The notes below the pieces were generated by a model that was not told the DNA's origin, made no database searches, and saw only the letters and a program-made list of their open reading frames with translations. Below are positions 16,669 to 24,438 of a stretch of 37,708 nucleotides of DNA, in pieces (position 1 is the stretch's first letter; every line of letters begins with the position of its first letter). The DNA lies in contig JBBIMW010000022.1 of the NCBI GenBank assembly GCA_037444185.1, positions 1 to 37,708 of the forward strand, given 5' to 3'. Origin of the DNA: JAILZP01 sp037444185 (GTDB taxonomy: Bacteria > Bacillota > Desulfotomaculia > Desulfotomaculales > Desulfocucumaceae). A program made the position numbers and the translations under genes.

Positions 16669-16708
16669 GAGAGTGTACGGCATCAAGCAGGTATAGCCGA
16701 ATACAGCC

Positions 16709-16834
16709 GGAGGCTGTTCAAAAAGCTCCAGGTGCAAGGCGCGGCAAGGATTTGAGCGGAGGCGTACTTGGTGGTGCGTTGGAGCGAAAAAGCCGCCGCC
16801 GCAACGCAGCAAGTGGACTTTTTCAACAGCCTCC
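16709..16834. mobile_element. MITE-like element between atpZ and atpI
   Basis: Terminal inverted repeats of 17 bp (GGAGGCTGTTCAAAAAG at 16709-16725 and its reverse complement at 16818-16834) match at 16 of 17 positions. Total length is 126 bp. The interior shares GAGCGGAG followed by CGTA with the element at 16176-16295, suggesting one family. Elements with GGCTGTTnAAAAAG ends are common dispersed repeats in Firmicutes and deltaproteobacteria (recalled knowledge). It ends 9 bp before the AAGGAG of atpI, so it sits in the operon leader between two genes. Confidence 0.75.
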
Positions 16835-16859
16835 CGGGAGGCTAAGGAGTGATTTGCCC

Positions 16860-17291
16860 GTGATATACGGCAAGCCCGTGCCGGAACTGGACAATCAGTT
16901 GAGGAAAACAGTCAGGTATTCCCTTTTTATATTGGCTGGGGTATTTCTTCTCCTGGCCTTTCACCCCCAGAACGGTATCGTCTGGGGCGCGGCCGTGGGG
17001 ATAATGGTGGGGGTTTACAATTCCGTAACCCTGGCCCGGAGAATAAAAAACATTCCCGGATTAAGGCCCGGCGCCGCCAGAAAGCACATGAACTGGGGCC
17101 TTGTTTTCCGCCTTGGGCTGATCATGGCTGTGCTTTTCTTCATAAGCCAGAGGCTGCCCTTTATCAATCTGCTGGCGGTGGGGGCCGGCATACTGGTGCC
17201 CACGTACGTCTCCGTCACCCTGTCCGTGGCCGAAAGCATGAGACTGTACCGGCAATCCGAGGCCTTCCTAAAAAAGTATTACGGAAAATAA
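16860..17291 (+). CDS. atpI: ATP synthase protein I (AtpI)
   Basis: This 143-residue membrane protein has about four hydrophobic helices (near 18-38, 42-58, 76-95 and 98-120). AtpI helps assemble the c-ring in several bacteria. The position just before atpB supports the call, because sequence conservation is low. AAGGAG (16844-16849) suits GTG 16860 (10 nt) or TTG 16854 (4 nt). The frame is open back to 16632, but that part only translates the inverted-repeat element and atpZ in the wrong frame. Confidence 0.8.
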   Translation: MIYGKPVPELDNQLRKTVRYSLFILAGVFLLLAFHPQNGIVWGAAVGIMVGVYNSVTLARRIKNIPGLRPGAARKHMNWGLVFRLGLIMAVLFFISQRLPFINLLAVGAGILVPTYVSVTLSVAESMRLYRQSEAFLKKYYGK

Positions 17292-17353
17292 ACGTGGGCG
17301 CCGAAAACAAGCATATATAAAAATTTTATGGAGAAAGGGGTGAGAAAAGGAAA

Positions 17354-18088
17354 ATGAGGGGATTAGATGAAGTTCACAAGGATCTGGATTTTTGGGGCTT
17401 CCTGGAGTTGGGGCACCACGGCATCGTGCATACCCCCCTGGGCGATCTCAATCTCAAAACCATCGTCATGACCTGGGTGGTCATGTTTTTGGTCGGGCTG
17501 TTTCTGGTGGCCGCCACCAGAAACATGAAGGTTGACCGGCCGGGCAAACTGCAACTTATGGTGGAGGAGCTTTTTCAGTTTCTGCGGGGCCTGGTCTATG
17601 AAAACATGGACTATAAAAAGGGCGCCGGGCTGATGTGTCTTGTACTTACTCTTTTTATCTACCTTTTGTTCAGCAACCTCTGGGGACTGGTGCCCACCAT
17701 GATGTCTCCCACCGCGGACGTAAACACCACCCTGGGCATGGCCCTCACCGTGTTCCTGCTGGTGCAGATACTGGGGTTCAGGTACAGTGGACTGGGATTT
17801 CTCAAGCACTTCGTCAAACCCAATGTTTTATTCCTGCCGATAGTGATAGTTGAAGAATTCTCCAAGCCCATCACGCTGTCCCTCCGTCTTTACGGAAACA
17901 TATTCGCCGGCGAGGTGCTGATTGCGGTTCTCCTCGGGCTGTTCAGCCTGGCGGCGTCCCTGATGGGCGGCTTTCTGGCCTCCGTGATTTGGCTGGCCTT
18001 CAGTATTTTTGTGGGCTTTGTCCAGGCATTTATTTTCACCATGCTGACCATAGCCTATATCGGCCAGGCCACGGCCAAAGACCATTGA
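17354..18088 (+). CDS. atpB: F-type ATP synthase subunit a
   Basis: This 244-residue stator membrane subunit forms the ion half-channels against the c-ring. The essential arginine is Arg178 in LSLRLYGN, followed by the usual FAGEVL. GFVQAFIFTMLTIAYIGQA forms the last helix. Five to six membrane helices are evident, with charged loops containing DYKKG (87-91). ATG 17354 follows GAGAAAAGG. A GC-rich hairpin with a T-run separates it from atpE. Confidence 0.96.
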   Translation: MRGLDEVHKDLDFWGFLELGHHGIVHTPLGDLNLKTIVMTWVVMFLVGLFLVAATRNMKVDRPGKLQLMVEELFQFLRGLVYENMDYKKGAGLMCLVLTLFIYLLFSNLWGLVPTMMSPTADVNTTLGMALTVFLLVQILGFRYSGLGFLKHFVKPNVLFLPIVIVEEFSKPITLSLRLYGNIFAGEVLIAVLLGLFSLAASLMGGFLASVIWLAFSIFVGFVQAFIFTMLTIAYIGQATAKDH

Positions 18089-18138
18089 AAGCCGCCGGGC
18101 CGGTTTTGCCGCTAAGCGGCGCCGCCTCCCGGCACCTT

Positions 18139-18193
18139 CCGCCTGCCGCCGTCCGTCTCCCGGCGGGAGGCGGCAGGCGGTGTAAGCTTTTTT
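18139..18193 (+). terminator. Terminator-like hairpin between atpB and atpE
   Basis: CCGCCTGCCGCC (18139-18150) and GGCGGCAGGCGG (18169-18180) form a perfect 12-bp stem. The loop itself contains TCCC/GGGA, and a T6 run (18188-18193) starts 7 nt after the stem. It may partially terminate or process the operon mRNA, or protect the atpE-side 5' end. The T-run is displaced, so full termination is doubtful. Confidence 0.55.
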
Positions 18194-18254
18194 CCGGGTA
18201 GTGTGCTACCGATTTAAAAAGATTTAAAAATTTGGGGAAGGGAGGGGAATAAGT

Positions 18255-18488
18255 ATGGATAACGCAGGTGCTGCAATGATCGGCATGGCCCTTGCCGCGG
18301 GCCTGGCTTCCATCGGCGCGGGTGTAGGCGACGGTCTCGTCATGGGAAGGACCGTTGAAGGTATTGCCCGCCAGCCGGAGCTCAAAGGCACCCTGATGAC
18401 TACCATGTTCATCTCGGTAGGTATCATCGAGGCTCTGCCCATTATCTCCATCGTTATAGCATTCATATTGATGGGTAAAATCGGCTAA
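18255..18488 (+). CDS. atpE: F-type ATP synthase subunit c with acidic residues on both helices
   Basis: This 77-residue hairpin proteolipid is the rotor ring subunit. The loop GIARQPE (36-42) is the F1-contact loop. The ion-binding carboxylate is Glu59 in GIIEALP. The first helix has GAGVGDG with Asp26 exactly 33 residues before Glu59, the spacing of Gln32 and Glu65 in the Na+ c subunit of Ilyobacter. Thus Asp replaces the usual Gln or neutral residue. The Ser and Tyr that complete the Na+ site (AES...Y) are absent (EALPII), so Na+ use is not indicated by those positions. The Shine-Dalgarno is GGGAGGGG with ATG 18255. Confidence 0.96.
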   Translation: MDNAGAAMIGMALAAGLASIGAGVGDGLVMGRTVEGIARQPELKGTLMTTMFISVGIIEALPIISIVIAFILMGKIG

Positions 18489-18533
18489 CAGGGATTTTCC
18501 ACAGTTGGCGGGGTGGCAAAGGGTATTGCAGCG

Positions 18534-18568
18534 GGGCCGGCCGAAAAGACAATTTCTGTCGCCGGCCC
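18534..18568 (+). repeat. Intercistronic hairpin, atpE-atpF
   Basis: GGGCCGGC (18534-18541) pairs with GCCGGCCC (18561-18568), and inside it GACA (18548-18551) pairs with TGTC (18557-18560). No T-run follows. It lies in the 138-bp gap before atpF and may affect mRNA processing that sets c:b stoichiometry. Confidence 0.5.
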
Positions 18569-18626
18569 GCCTTTGCGGCAGTTCCCTGGTCACCCGGCCG
18601 AAGGGAAGGAGGGTAAGCAGCCGGAT

Positions 18627-19133
18627 ATGGAAGCGGTTATTAAGTCATTGGGTCTTAACAGCACATTGGTGGCACAAGTTTTTCACTTTATAGTACTTTT
18701 AATTTTTCTGCGCCTGGTGGTCTACAAGCCCATTGTAAACATCCTGGAAAAGCGGCAGCAGTTTATTCACGACAACGTGAAGGCCGCCGAGGAAGAGAGA
18801 AAACAGGCCGAGGCCCTGCGCCAGAGCTACCTGGCCGACATGCAAAAAGCCAGGGAGGAGGCCCAGGCCGTTATTCAGCAGGCCGCCAAGGCCGGGGAGG
18901 CCCAGGCCCAGCAGATCATCGAGGCCGCCAGGGCCGAGGCCGGCCGGATTAAAGAGACCGCGCTGCAGGAAATCCAGCGGGAGAAGGAGAAGGCGGTGGC
19001 TGAATTGCGCGACCAGGTGGTTACCCTGTCCATCATGGTGGCGGATAAAATTATCGGCAGGCAAATCACCCAGGACCTCCAGCACGGACTGGTGCAGGAA
19101 TTTATTAAGGAGGCGGGGGATCTGCCATGTTAA
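18627..19133 (+). CDS. atpF: F-type ATP synthase subunit b
   Basis: This 168-residue peripheral-stalk subunit has one N-terminal membrane helix (about 14-35, FHFIVLLIFLRLVVY). A long Ala/Glu/Gln/Lys-rich coiled coil follows (about 40-150), and a short C-terminal region binds delta. ATG 18627 gives the family N-terminus; AAGGAGGG lies 13 nt upstream, slightly far. The open frame extends to 18513 through the hairpin region, which is unlikely to be translated. Its last 7 nt overlap atpH. Confidence 0.95.
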   Translation: MEAVIKSLGLNSTLVAQVFHFIVLLIFLRLVVYKPIVNILEKRQQFIHDNVKAAEEERKQAEALRQSYLADMQKAREEAQAVIQQAAKAGEAQAQQIIEAARAEAGRIKETALQEIQREKEKAVAELRDQVVTLSIMVADKIIGRQITQDLQHGLVQEFIKEAGDLPC

Positions 19134-19669
19134 GGGGAGCGGTGGGCGCCCGCTACGCCGAGGCCCTTTACCAAATCGCCGGGCGGGAGCAGGCCGTTGA
19201 CGCCGTGGAGCGGGAGCTGCAGTCCGTCAGCTCCGTTATAGGGGAAAACCGCCACCTCCAAAAGGTGCTTTACCATCCGCGGATCACGGCGGAGGACAAG
19301 AAGTCTCTGCTGGGGGAATTGTTTTCCGGCTATGTATCGGCCATCACCATGGAGTTTTTAAAACTTCTGGTGGACCGTCGGCGGGAGCAGTTTTTGGCTG
19401 ACATCGTATCCCACTTTATCAGCCTGGCCAACAAGTCCCGCAATGTCACCGGGGCCACGGTGACCTCCGCCGTGGATCTGACCCGGGAGGAGAGGGATCG
19501 GCTGGCGGATCTACTGAAAAAGCTCACCGGCAAAAAGGTGGTAACCACGTACACTGTTGACCCGTCTCTGATCGGCGGGGTGGTGGTGCGCATCGGGGAC
19601 CGGGTTATAGACGGCAGCATCCGTACCCGCCTGGCCACCCTGAGGGAGCACTTAAGGCAAATAAGTTAA
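19127..19669 (+). CDS. atpH: F-type ATP synthase subunit delta
   Basis: This 180-residue stalk subunit (OSCP homologue) links F1 alpha to the b dimer. The N-terminal helical domain has GARYAEALYQIA (7-18). The C-terminal part has DPSLIGGVVVRIGDRVIDGSIRTRL, the diagnostic family segment. ATG 19127 lies within the end of atpF, indicating coupled translation. Confidence 0.96.
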   Translation: MLRGAVGARYAEALYQIAGREQAVDAVERELQSVSSVIGENRHLQKVLYHPRITAEDKKSLLGELFSGYVSAITMEFLKLLVDRRREQFLADIVSHFISLANKSRNVTGATVTSAVDLTREERDRLADLLKKLTGKKVVTTYTVDPSLIGGVVVRIGDRVIDGSIRTRLATLREHLRQIS

Positions 19670-19691
19670 CGGATAGGGGTGAACCAGTAGC

Positions 19692-21218
19692 ATGAATTTG
19701 CGTCCTGAAGAAATAAGCTCCATAATCAGGCGGCAGATTGATAAATATAAAGCGCAAATAGAAATGGCCGACGTGGGCACCGTTATCCAGGTGGGTGACG
19801 GTATCGCCCGGGTCTACGGCCTGGAGAAATGCATGGCCATGGAGCTTTTGGAGTTCCCGGCCCCCGGCCCCGGAGAGGAACCGACCCTGGGCATGGCCCT
19901 GAACCTGGAGGAAGACAACATCGGCTGTGTTTTGCTGGGAGCATACACCCACATCAAGGAGGGCGACACCGTCAAGCGTACCGGCCGCATTGTGTCGGTG
20001 CCCGTCGGGGACGCCTTGCTGGGCCGGGTGGTGAATCCCCTGGGTCGCCCCCTGGACGGCAAGGGGCCCATCGTCACCGACAGGTTCCGCCCGGTGGAGC
20101 GCATCGCCCCCGGCGTGATGAAGCGCAAGTCGGTGCACCAGCCGCTGCAGACCGGGCTGAAGGCCATCGACGCCATGATTCCCATCGGCCGCGGCCAGCG
20201 GGAACTCATACTGGGGGACCGGCAGACCGGCAAGACCGCCATCGGCGTGGACGCCATCATCAACCAGAAGGGCAAGGACTGCATCTGCATATACGTGGCC
20301 GTGGGGCAGAAACAATCCACCGTGGCCAACGTTATGCAAAGGCTTATCGACACCGGATCCATGGAGTACACCATCGTTGTCTCCGCCACCGCGTCGGACC
20401 CGGCGCCCCTTTTGTTTATCGCCCCCTTCGCCGGGGCCGCCATGGGCGAGGAGTTCATGCACCAGGGCAAGCACGTGCTGATTGTTTACGATGACCTCTC
20501 CAAGCAGGCCGCCGCCTACCGCGAGCTTTCCCTGCTGCTCCGCCGGCCCCCCGGCCGGGAGGCCTATCCCGGTGACGTGTTCAACCTGCACTCACGGTTG
20601 CTGGAGCGGGCCTGCAAACTGTCGGACGAGGAAGGGGCCGGGTCCATGACCGCCCTGCCGGTGATTGAAACCCAGGCCGGCGACGTTTCGGCCTACATTC
20701 CCACCAACGTGATTTCCATCACCGACGGCCAGATCTACCTGGAGCCGGACCTTTTCTACGCCGGACAGCGTCCCGCCGTGAACGTCGGACTGTCGGTGTC
20801 CAGGGTGGGGGGCGCCGCCCAGATCAAGGCCATGAAGTCCGTGGCCGGAAGCCTGCGCCTGGACCTGGCCCAGTACCGCGAGCTGGCCGCCTTCGCCCAG
20901 TTCGGGTCCGACCTGGACAAGGCCACCCAGGCCAGACTGGTCCGGGGGCAGCGCATGATGGAGCTCTTAAAGCAGAACCAGTATGTGCCCATGGCCGTGG
21001 AAGACCAGGTGATGTCCATTTACGCCGCGGTGCGGGGCTACCTGGACGACCTGTCGGTGGAGCAGGTGCTGCCCTTCGAGGCGGAATTTCTCAAATACAT
21101 GAAGGCCAACAGGCCCGGGGTGGGCAAGGCCATCATCGAGACCGGCCAGTTGGCAAAAGAAACCGAGGAGCAGCTGAAATCCGCCATCAATGAATTTAAA
21201 GCAGTGTTTAAAAAGTAA
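19692..21218 (+). CDS. atpA: F-type ATP synthase subunit alpha
   Basis: This 508-residue non-catalytic nucleotide-binding subunit has a beta-barrel N-terminus with VGDGIARVYGL. Walker A is GDRQTGKT (175-182), and IVYDDLSKQAAAYRELSLLLRRPPGREAYPGD forms the central segment. The arginine finger is Arg371 in SVSRVGGAAQ. Length and all blocks are normal. ATG 19692 follows GGATAGGGGTG. It lies 22 bp after atpH. Confidence 0.98.
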   Translation: MNLRPEEISSIIRRQIDKYKAQIEMADVGTVIQVGDGIARVYGLEKCMAMELLEFPAPGPGEEPTLGMALNLEEDNIGCVLLGAYTHIKEGDTVKRTGRIVSVPVGDALLGRVVNPLGRPLDGKGPIVTDRFRPVERIAPGVMKRKSVHQPLQTGLKAIDAMIPIGRGQRELILGDRQTGKTAIGVDAIINQKGKDCICIYVAVGQKQSTVANVMQRLIDTGSMEYTIVVSATASDPAPLLFIAPFAGAAMGEEFMHQGKHVLIVYDDLSKQAAAYRELSLLLRRPPGREAYPGDVFNLHSRLLERACKLSDEEGAGSMTALPVIETQAGDVSAYIPTNVISITDGQIYLEPDLFYAGQRPAVNVGLSVSRVGGAAQIKAMKSVAGSLRLDLAQYRELAAFAQFGSDLDKATQARLVRGQRMMELLKQNQYVPMAVEDQVMSIYAAVRGYLDDLSVEQVLPFEAEFLKYMKANRPGVGKAIIETGQLAKETEEQLKSAINEFKAVFKK

Positions 21219-21259
21219 TCCTGCCCGTTACAGTCAGCGGCAAGGTGGTGATATATTAG

Positions 21260-22123
21260 ATGCCAAGTTTACGTGATTTGCGGCGCCGCATCAAGAGTAT
21301 CAAGAGCACCCAGCAGATAACCAAGGCCATGAAGGCGGTATCGGCCGCCAAAATGCGCCGGGCCCAGGACAATGTCGTTGCCGCCAGGCCCTATGCCAAG
21401 CGTATCACCGGCGTGCTGGGCAGGGTGGCCTCCGTGACCACGGGGGTCAAGCATCCCCTTTTGGAGGTGCGGGATCCCAAAAAGGTGGTCTACGTTGTAA
21501 TCACCGCGGACCGGGGGCTGTGCGGGGGCTTAAACGCCAACGTAATCCGCAAGGCCGCCACGGAAATGCGCAATGCCCCCGACGCCGGGCTGATTTGCGT
21601 GGGACGCAAGGGCCGGGACTACTTCCGCAAGCGGGGGCACAGCATCATTCAGCAGTACGTGGGCCTCGGGGAAAACGTCAGCTCGGCCCAGGCCAGGGAA
21701 ATCGCCCGGTTTATCATTGAAAAATATTCCGCCAAAGAGTTCGACGCAGTTTATCTGGTGTACAGCGAGTTTGTAAACGTGCTGGTGCAGCGCCCCGTGA
21801 CGGTGAAGCTGCTTCCCGCCGAGCCCCCCGGGGGCGGGGAGGGGGAAAGGGCCGGCGCCGGCAAGGCGGACTATATCTTCGAGCCTTCGGCCGAGGAGGT
21901 TCTGGCCGCCCTTTTGCCCAAGTATGTGACCAACGCGGTGTTCCAGAGCATGCTGGAGTCCAAGGCCGGTGAGCACAGCGCCCGCATGACCGCCATGGAC
22001 AACGCCACCAAGAACGCCTCGGACATGATCGCCAGGCTCACCCTGTCTATGAACAAAGCCCGCCAGGCCGCCATCACCAAGGAGATTTCAGAGATCGTGG
22101 GCGGCGCGGCGGCGCTGGAGTAA
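21260..22123 (+). CDS. atpG: F-type ATP synthase subunit gamma
   Basis: This 287-residue central-shaft subunit has the N-terminal helix (LRDLRRRIKSIKSTQQITKAMK), the core TADRGLCGGLNAN, and the C-terminal helix ending in KARQAAITKEISEIVGGAAAL. The loop near 190-200 (PPGGGEGERAGAGK) is Gly-rich but in a normally variable place. ATG 21260 follows AAGGTGGTG. A 141-bp gap before atpD contains degenerate heptamer-like repeats (22150-22215). Confidence 0.97.
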   Translation: MPSLRDLRRRIKSIKSTQQITKAMKAVSAAKMRRAQDNVVAARPYAKRITGVLGRVASVTTGVKHPLLEVRDPKKVVYVVITADRGLCGGLNANVIRKAATEMRNAPDAGLICVGRKGRDYFRKRGHSIIQQYVGLGENVSSAQAREIARFIIEKYSAKEFDAVYLVYSEFVNVLVQRPVTVKLLPAEPPGGGEGERAGAGKADYIFEPSAEEVLAALLPKYVTNAVFQSMLESKAGEHSARMTAMDNATKNASDMIARLTLSMNKARQAAITKEISEIVGGAAALE

Positions 22124-22264
22124 CCTTTATTTTGGGATTGAATTCAGGGAGGGGATTCAGAATCCAGAAGCCTGAATACAGTGAGGGATTGGTGCTTCTG
22201 TCTCCTGTTTCCTGACCCGTGAGAAATGCAGTATTTTTGTAGGCAAAGGAGGTAGTACCGACTA

Positions 22265-23668
22265 ATGAGCGTTGGTCATATCGTTCAGGTCATCGGCGTG
22301 GTGGTGGACGTCCGTTTCCCCCCGGGCCATGTGCCTGAAATATATAACGCACTGAAGGTTGCCAGGGGCGAAAACGACGTCATCACCATGGAAGTGGCCC
22401 AGCACCTCGGCAACAACTGCGTGCGGGCCGTGGCCATGACCTCCACCGACGGCTTGGTGAGGGGCATGGAGGTATCCGACACCGGCCGGCCCATCACCGT
22501 CCCCGTGGGCAAGTCCGTGCTGGGCCGGCTGGTGGACGTGCTGGGAGAGCCCATTGACGGCCTGGGGGAGATAAAGAGCGACCACTATTATCCCATTCAC
22601 CGGCCGGCCCCCCCGCTGGTGGAGCAGTCCACCAGGGCGGAGCAGCTGGAAACCGGCATCAAGGTTATCGACCTGCTGGTACCCTTCCTCAAGGGAGGAA
22701 AAATAGGCATGTTCGGCGGCGCTGGCGTGGGCAAGACCGTTATCGTCATGGAGCTGATCAACAACATCGCCAAGCAGCACGGCGGCATATCGGTCTTCGC
22801 CGGAGTGGGGGAACGCACCCGGGAGGGCAATGACCTGTACCGGGAAATGTCCGAGGCAGGAGTTCTGGACAAGACCACCATGGTCTTCGGACAGATGAAC
22901 GAGCCCCCGGGGGCCCGCCTGCGGGTGGCCCTGACCGGGCTGTGCATGGCCGAGTTTTTCCGGGACGAGCTGGGGGCCGACACCCTTCTCTTCATAGACA
23001 ACATCTTCCGTTTCTCCCAGGCCGGTTCCGAAGTCTCGGCGTTGCTGGGCCGCATGCCCAGCGCCGTGGGATACCAGCCCACCCTGGCCACCGAGATGGG
23101 CCAGATGCAGGAGAGGATCACCTCCACCACCAAGGGTTCGGTTACATCGGTGCAGGCCGTGTACGTGCCCGCCGACGACCTGACAGACCCGGCCCCGGCC
23201 ACCACCTTCGCCCACCTGGACGCCACTGTGGTGCTGTCCCGGGCCATTTCCGAGCTGGGCATATACCCGGCGGTGGATCCCCTGGACTCCACCTCCCGGA
23301 TACTGGACCCCAACGTGGTGGGGCAGGAGCATTACCAGGTGGCCCGGGGAGTGCAGAAGGTGCTCCAGCGCTACAAGGAGCTCCAGGACATCATTGCCAT
23401 CCTGGGCATGGAGGAGCTTTCCGACGAGGACAAGCTGGTGGTGGCCCGGGCCAGGAAACTGCAGCGGTTCCTGTCCCAGCCCTTCAACGTGGCCGAGACC
23501 TTCACCGGCCAGCCTGGAAGGTATGTGTCCCTGAAGGAAACCATGCGGGGCTTCCAGGAAATACTGGACGGCAAGCACGACGATCTGCCCGAGGGCGCCT
23601 TCCACATGGTGGGGGGAATTGAAGAGGCGGTGGAAAAAGGAAAACGGATGCTAGAGGGAAGTGTGTAA
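22265..23668 (+). CDS. atpD: F-type ATP synthase subunit beta
   Basis: This 467-residue catalytic subunit has Walker A GGAGVGKT (151-158, Lys157) and the catalytic glutamate Glu183 in GVGERTREGND. LLFIDNIFRFSQAGSEVSALLGRMPSAVGYQPTL and a DELSEED-loop variant EELSDED complete the signature. A consensus Shine-Dalgarno AAAGGAGGT (22246-22254) precedes ATG 22265 and suggests strong translation. The long open frame on the opposite strand is a shadow of GC-rich coding bias. Confidence 0.98.
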   Translation: MSVGHIVQVIGVVVDVRFPPGHVPEIYNALKVARGENDVITMEVAQHLGNNCVRAVAMTSTDGLVRGMEVSDTGRPITVPVGKSVLGRLVDVLGEPIDGLGEIKSDHYYPIHRPAPPLVEQSTRAEQLETGIKVIDLLVPFLKGGKIGMFGGAGVGKTVIVMELINNIAKQHGGISVFAGVGERTREGNDLYREMSEAGVLDKTTMVFGQMNEPPGARLRVALTGLCMAEFFRDELGADTLLFIDNIFRFSQAGSEVSALLGRMPSAVGYQPTLATEMGQMQERITSTTKGSVTSVQAVYVPADDLTDPAPATTFAHLDATVVLSRAISELGIYPAVDPLDSTSRILDPNVVGQEHYQVARGVQKVLQRYKELQDIIAILGMEELSDEDKLVVARARKLQRFLSQPFNVAETFTGQPGRYVSLKETMRGFQEILDGKHDDLPEGAFHMVGGIEEAVEKGKRMLEGSV

Positions 23669-23671
23669 ATC

Positions 23672-24076
23672 ATGGCGGAAAGCACTCAGCGCCTGGAAAT
23701 AGTCACTCCCGAAAAAAAGGTTTTTACCGGGGACGTGCGCTTCGTGGTGGTGCCGGGGGAGGCGGGGGAGCTGGGCATACTGCCCAACCACGCACCCCTG
23801 ATGAGCGGCTTGAAAATAGGCGTGGTCAAGGTCCAGCAGCAGGACGGCAAAGCCTTCAAGCTGGCCGTGAACGGGGGCTTTGTGGAGGTCCGCAACAACA
23901 AGGTGACCATACTGGCGGACTCCGCCGAGCGGGACGACGAGATTGACCGGGAAAGGGCCGAGAGGGCCAAGGAGAGGGCCGAGAGGAGAATCTCGGAAAA
24001 ATCCGCCGAGCTTGACCTTTTAAGGGCGGAACTGGCCCTGAAGCGCGCCCTGAACAGGCTGAAAGCCTTGCAGTAG
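23672..24076 (+). CDS. atpC: F-type ATP synthase subunit epsilon
   Basis: This 134-residue subunit has the N-terminal beta-sandwich (LEIVTPEKKVF, GELGILPNHAPLM) and a charged C-terminal helical hairpin (about 88-134), which can inhibit ATP hydrolysis. It begins 4 nt after atpD and is the last gene of the operon, followed by a strong terminator. Confidence 0.96.
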   Translation: MAESTQRLEIVTPEKKVFTGDVRFVVVPGEAGELGILPNHAPLMSGLKIGVVKVQQQDGKAFKLAVNGGFVEVRNNKVTILADSAERDDEIDRERAERAKERAERRISEKSAELDLLRAELALKRALNRLKALQ

Positions 24077-24097
24077 CTTAAAAGCCAAACCATTATC

Positions 24098-24133
24098 AAA
24101 GAAACCGGGATCAAATATGCTCCCGGTTTCTTT
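24098..24133 (+). terminator. Intrinsic terminator of the atp operon
   Basis: A 13-bp perfect inverted repeat (24098-24110 with 24121-24133) around a 10-nt loop has A residues on the left arm and T residues on the right arm (GGTTTCTTT). It lies 22 bp after the atpC stop. Confidence 0.9.
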
Positions 24134-24138
24134 CTTGG

Positions 24139-24313
24139 GGCTCAGAACACAGAACACTGAACACTGAACACTGAACACTGGTTACTGAAATGCTCACCAC
24201 CTCGTNNNNNNNNNNCTCAGAACACAGAACACAGGACTCAGAACTCAGAACTCAGAACTCAGAACTCAGAATACAGAACTCAGAACTCAGAATACAGGAC
24301 TCAGAACCCGGAA
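24139..24313. repeat. Heptanucleotide tandem repeat array, interrupted by an assembly gap
   Basis: Left of the gap are units of the CACTGAA type. From 24216 to 24313 there are 14 consecutive in-phase 7-bp units, mostly CTCAGAA with CACAGAA, TACAGAA, CACAGGA, TACAGGA and CCCGGAA variants. Consensus is about YNCAGRA. The array fills much of the 338-bp atpC-murA gap. No gene is seen between 24077 and 24438. Confidence 0.9.
24206..24215. other. Assembly gap (10 N)
   Basis: Ten unresolved bases lie inside the heptamer array, so the true array length is unknown. Confidence 0.99.
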
Positions 24314-24438
24314 TGCCCGGGATTCTGATCGCCGAGTTTTGTATTCTGATTTCTGCTTAATTGTATGCCAATTAGTTTATATGGGAAAACTTTAGTCATC
24401 AGGCAACAGCCAAAATGCGGGAAGGAAACGGTCTGACC

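Noticed and set aside
16632..16859. Upstream extension of the atpI frame
   Set aside because: It only translates atpZ in another frame and the 126-bp inverted-repeat element.
22262..23605. Long minus-strand open frame opposite atpD (and similar ones opposite fba, atpA and the S8 gene)
   Set aside because: These are shadows caused by high GC and codon bias of strongly coding genes; the His/Gly/Gln-rich translations match no family.
24139..24313. Heptamer array as a CRISPR
   Set aside because: Units are 7 bp, contiguous and without spacers; no cas genes are present.
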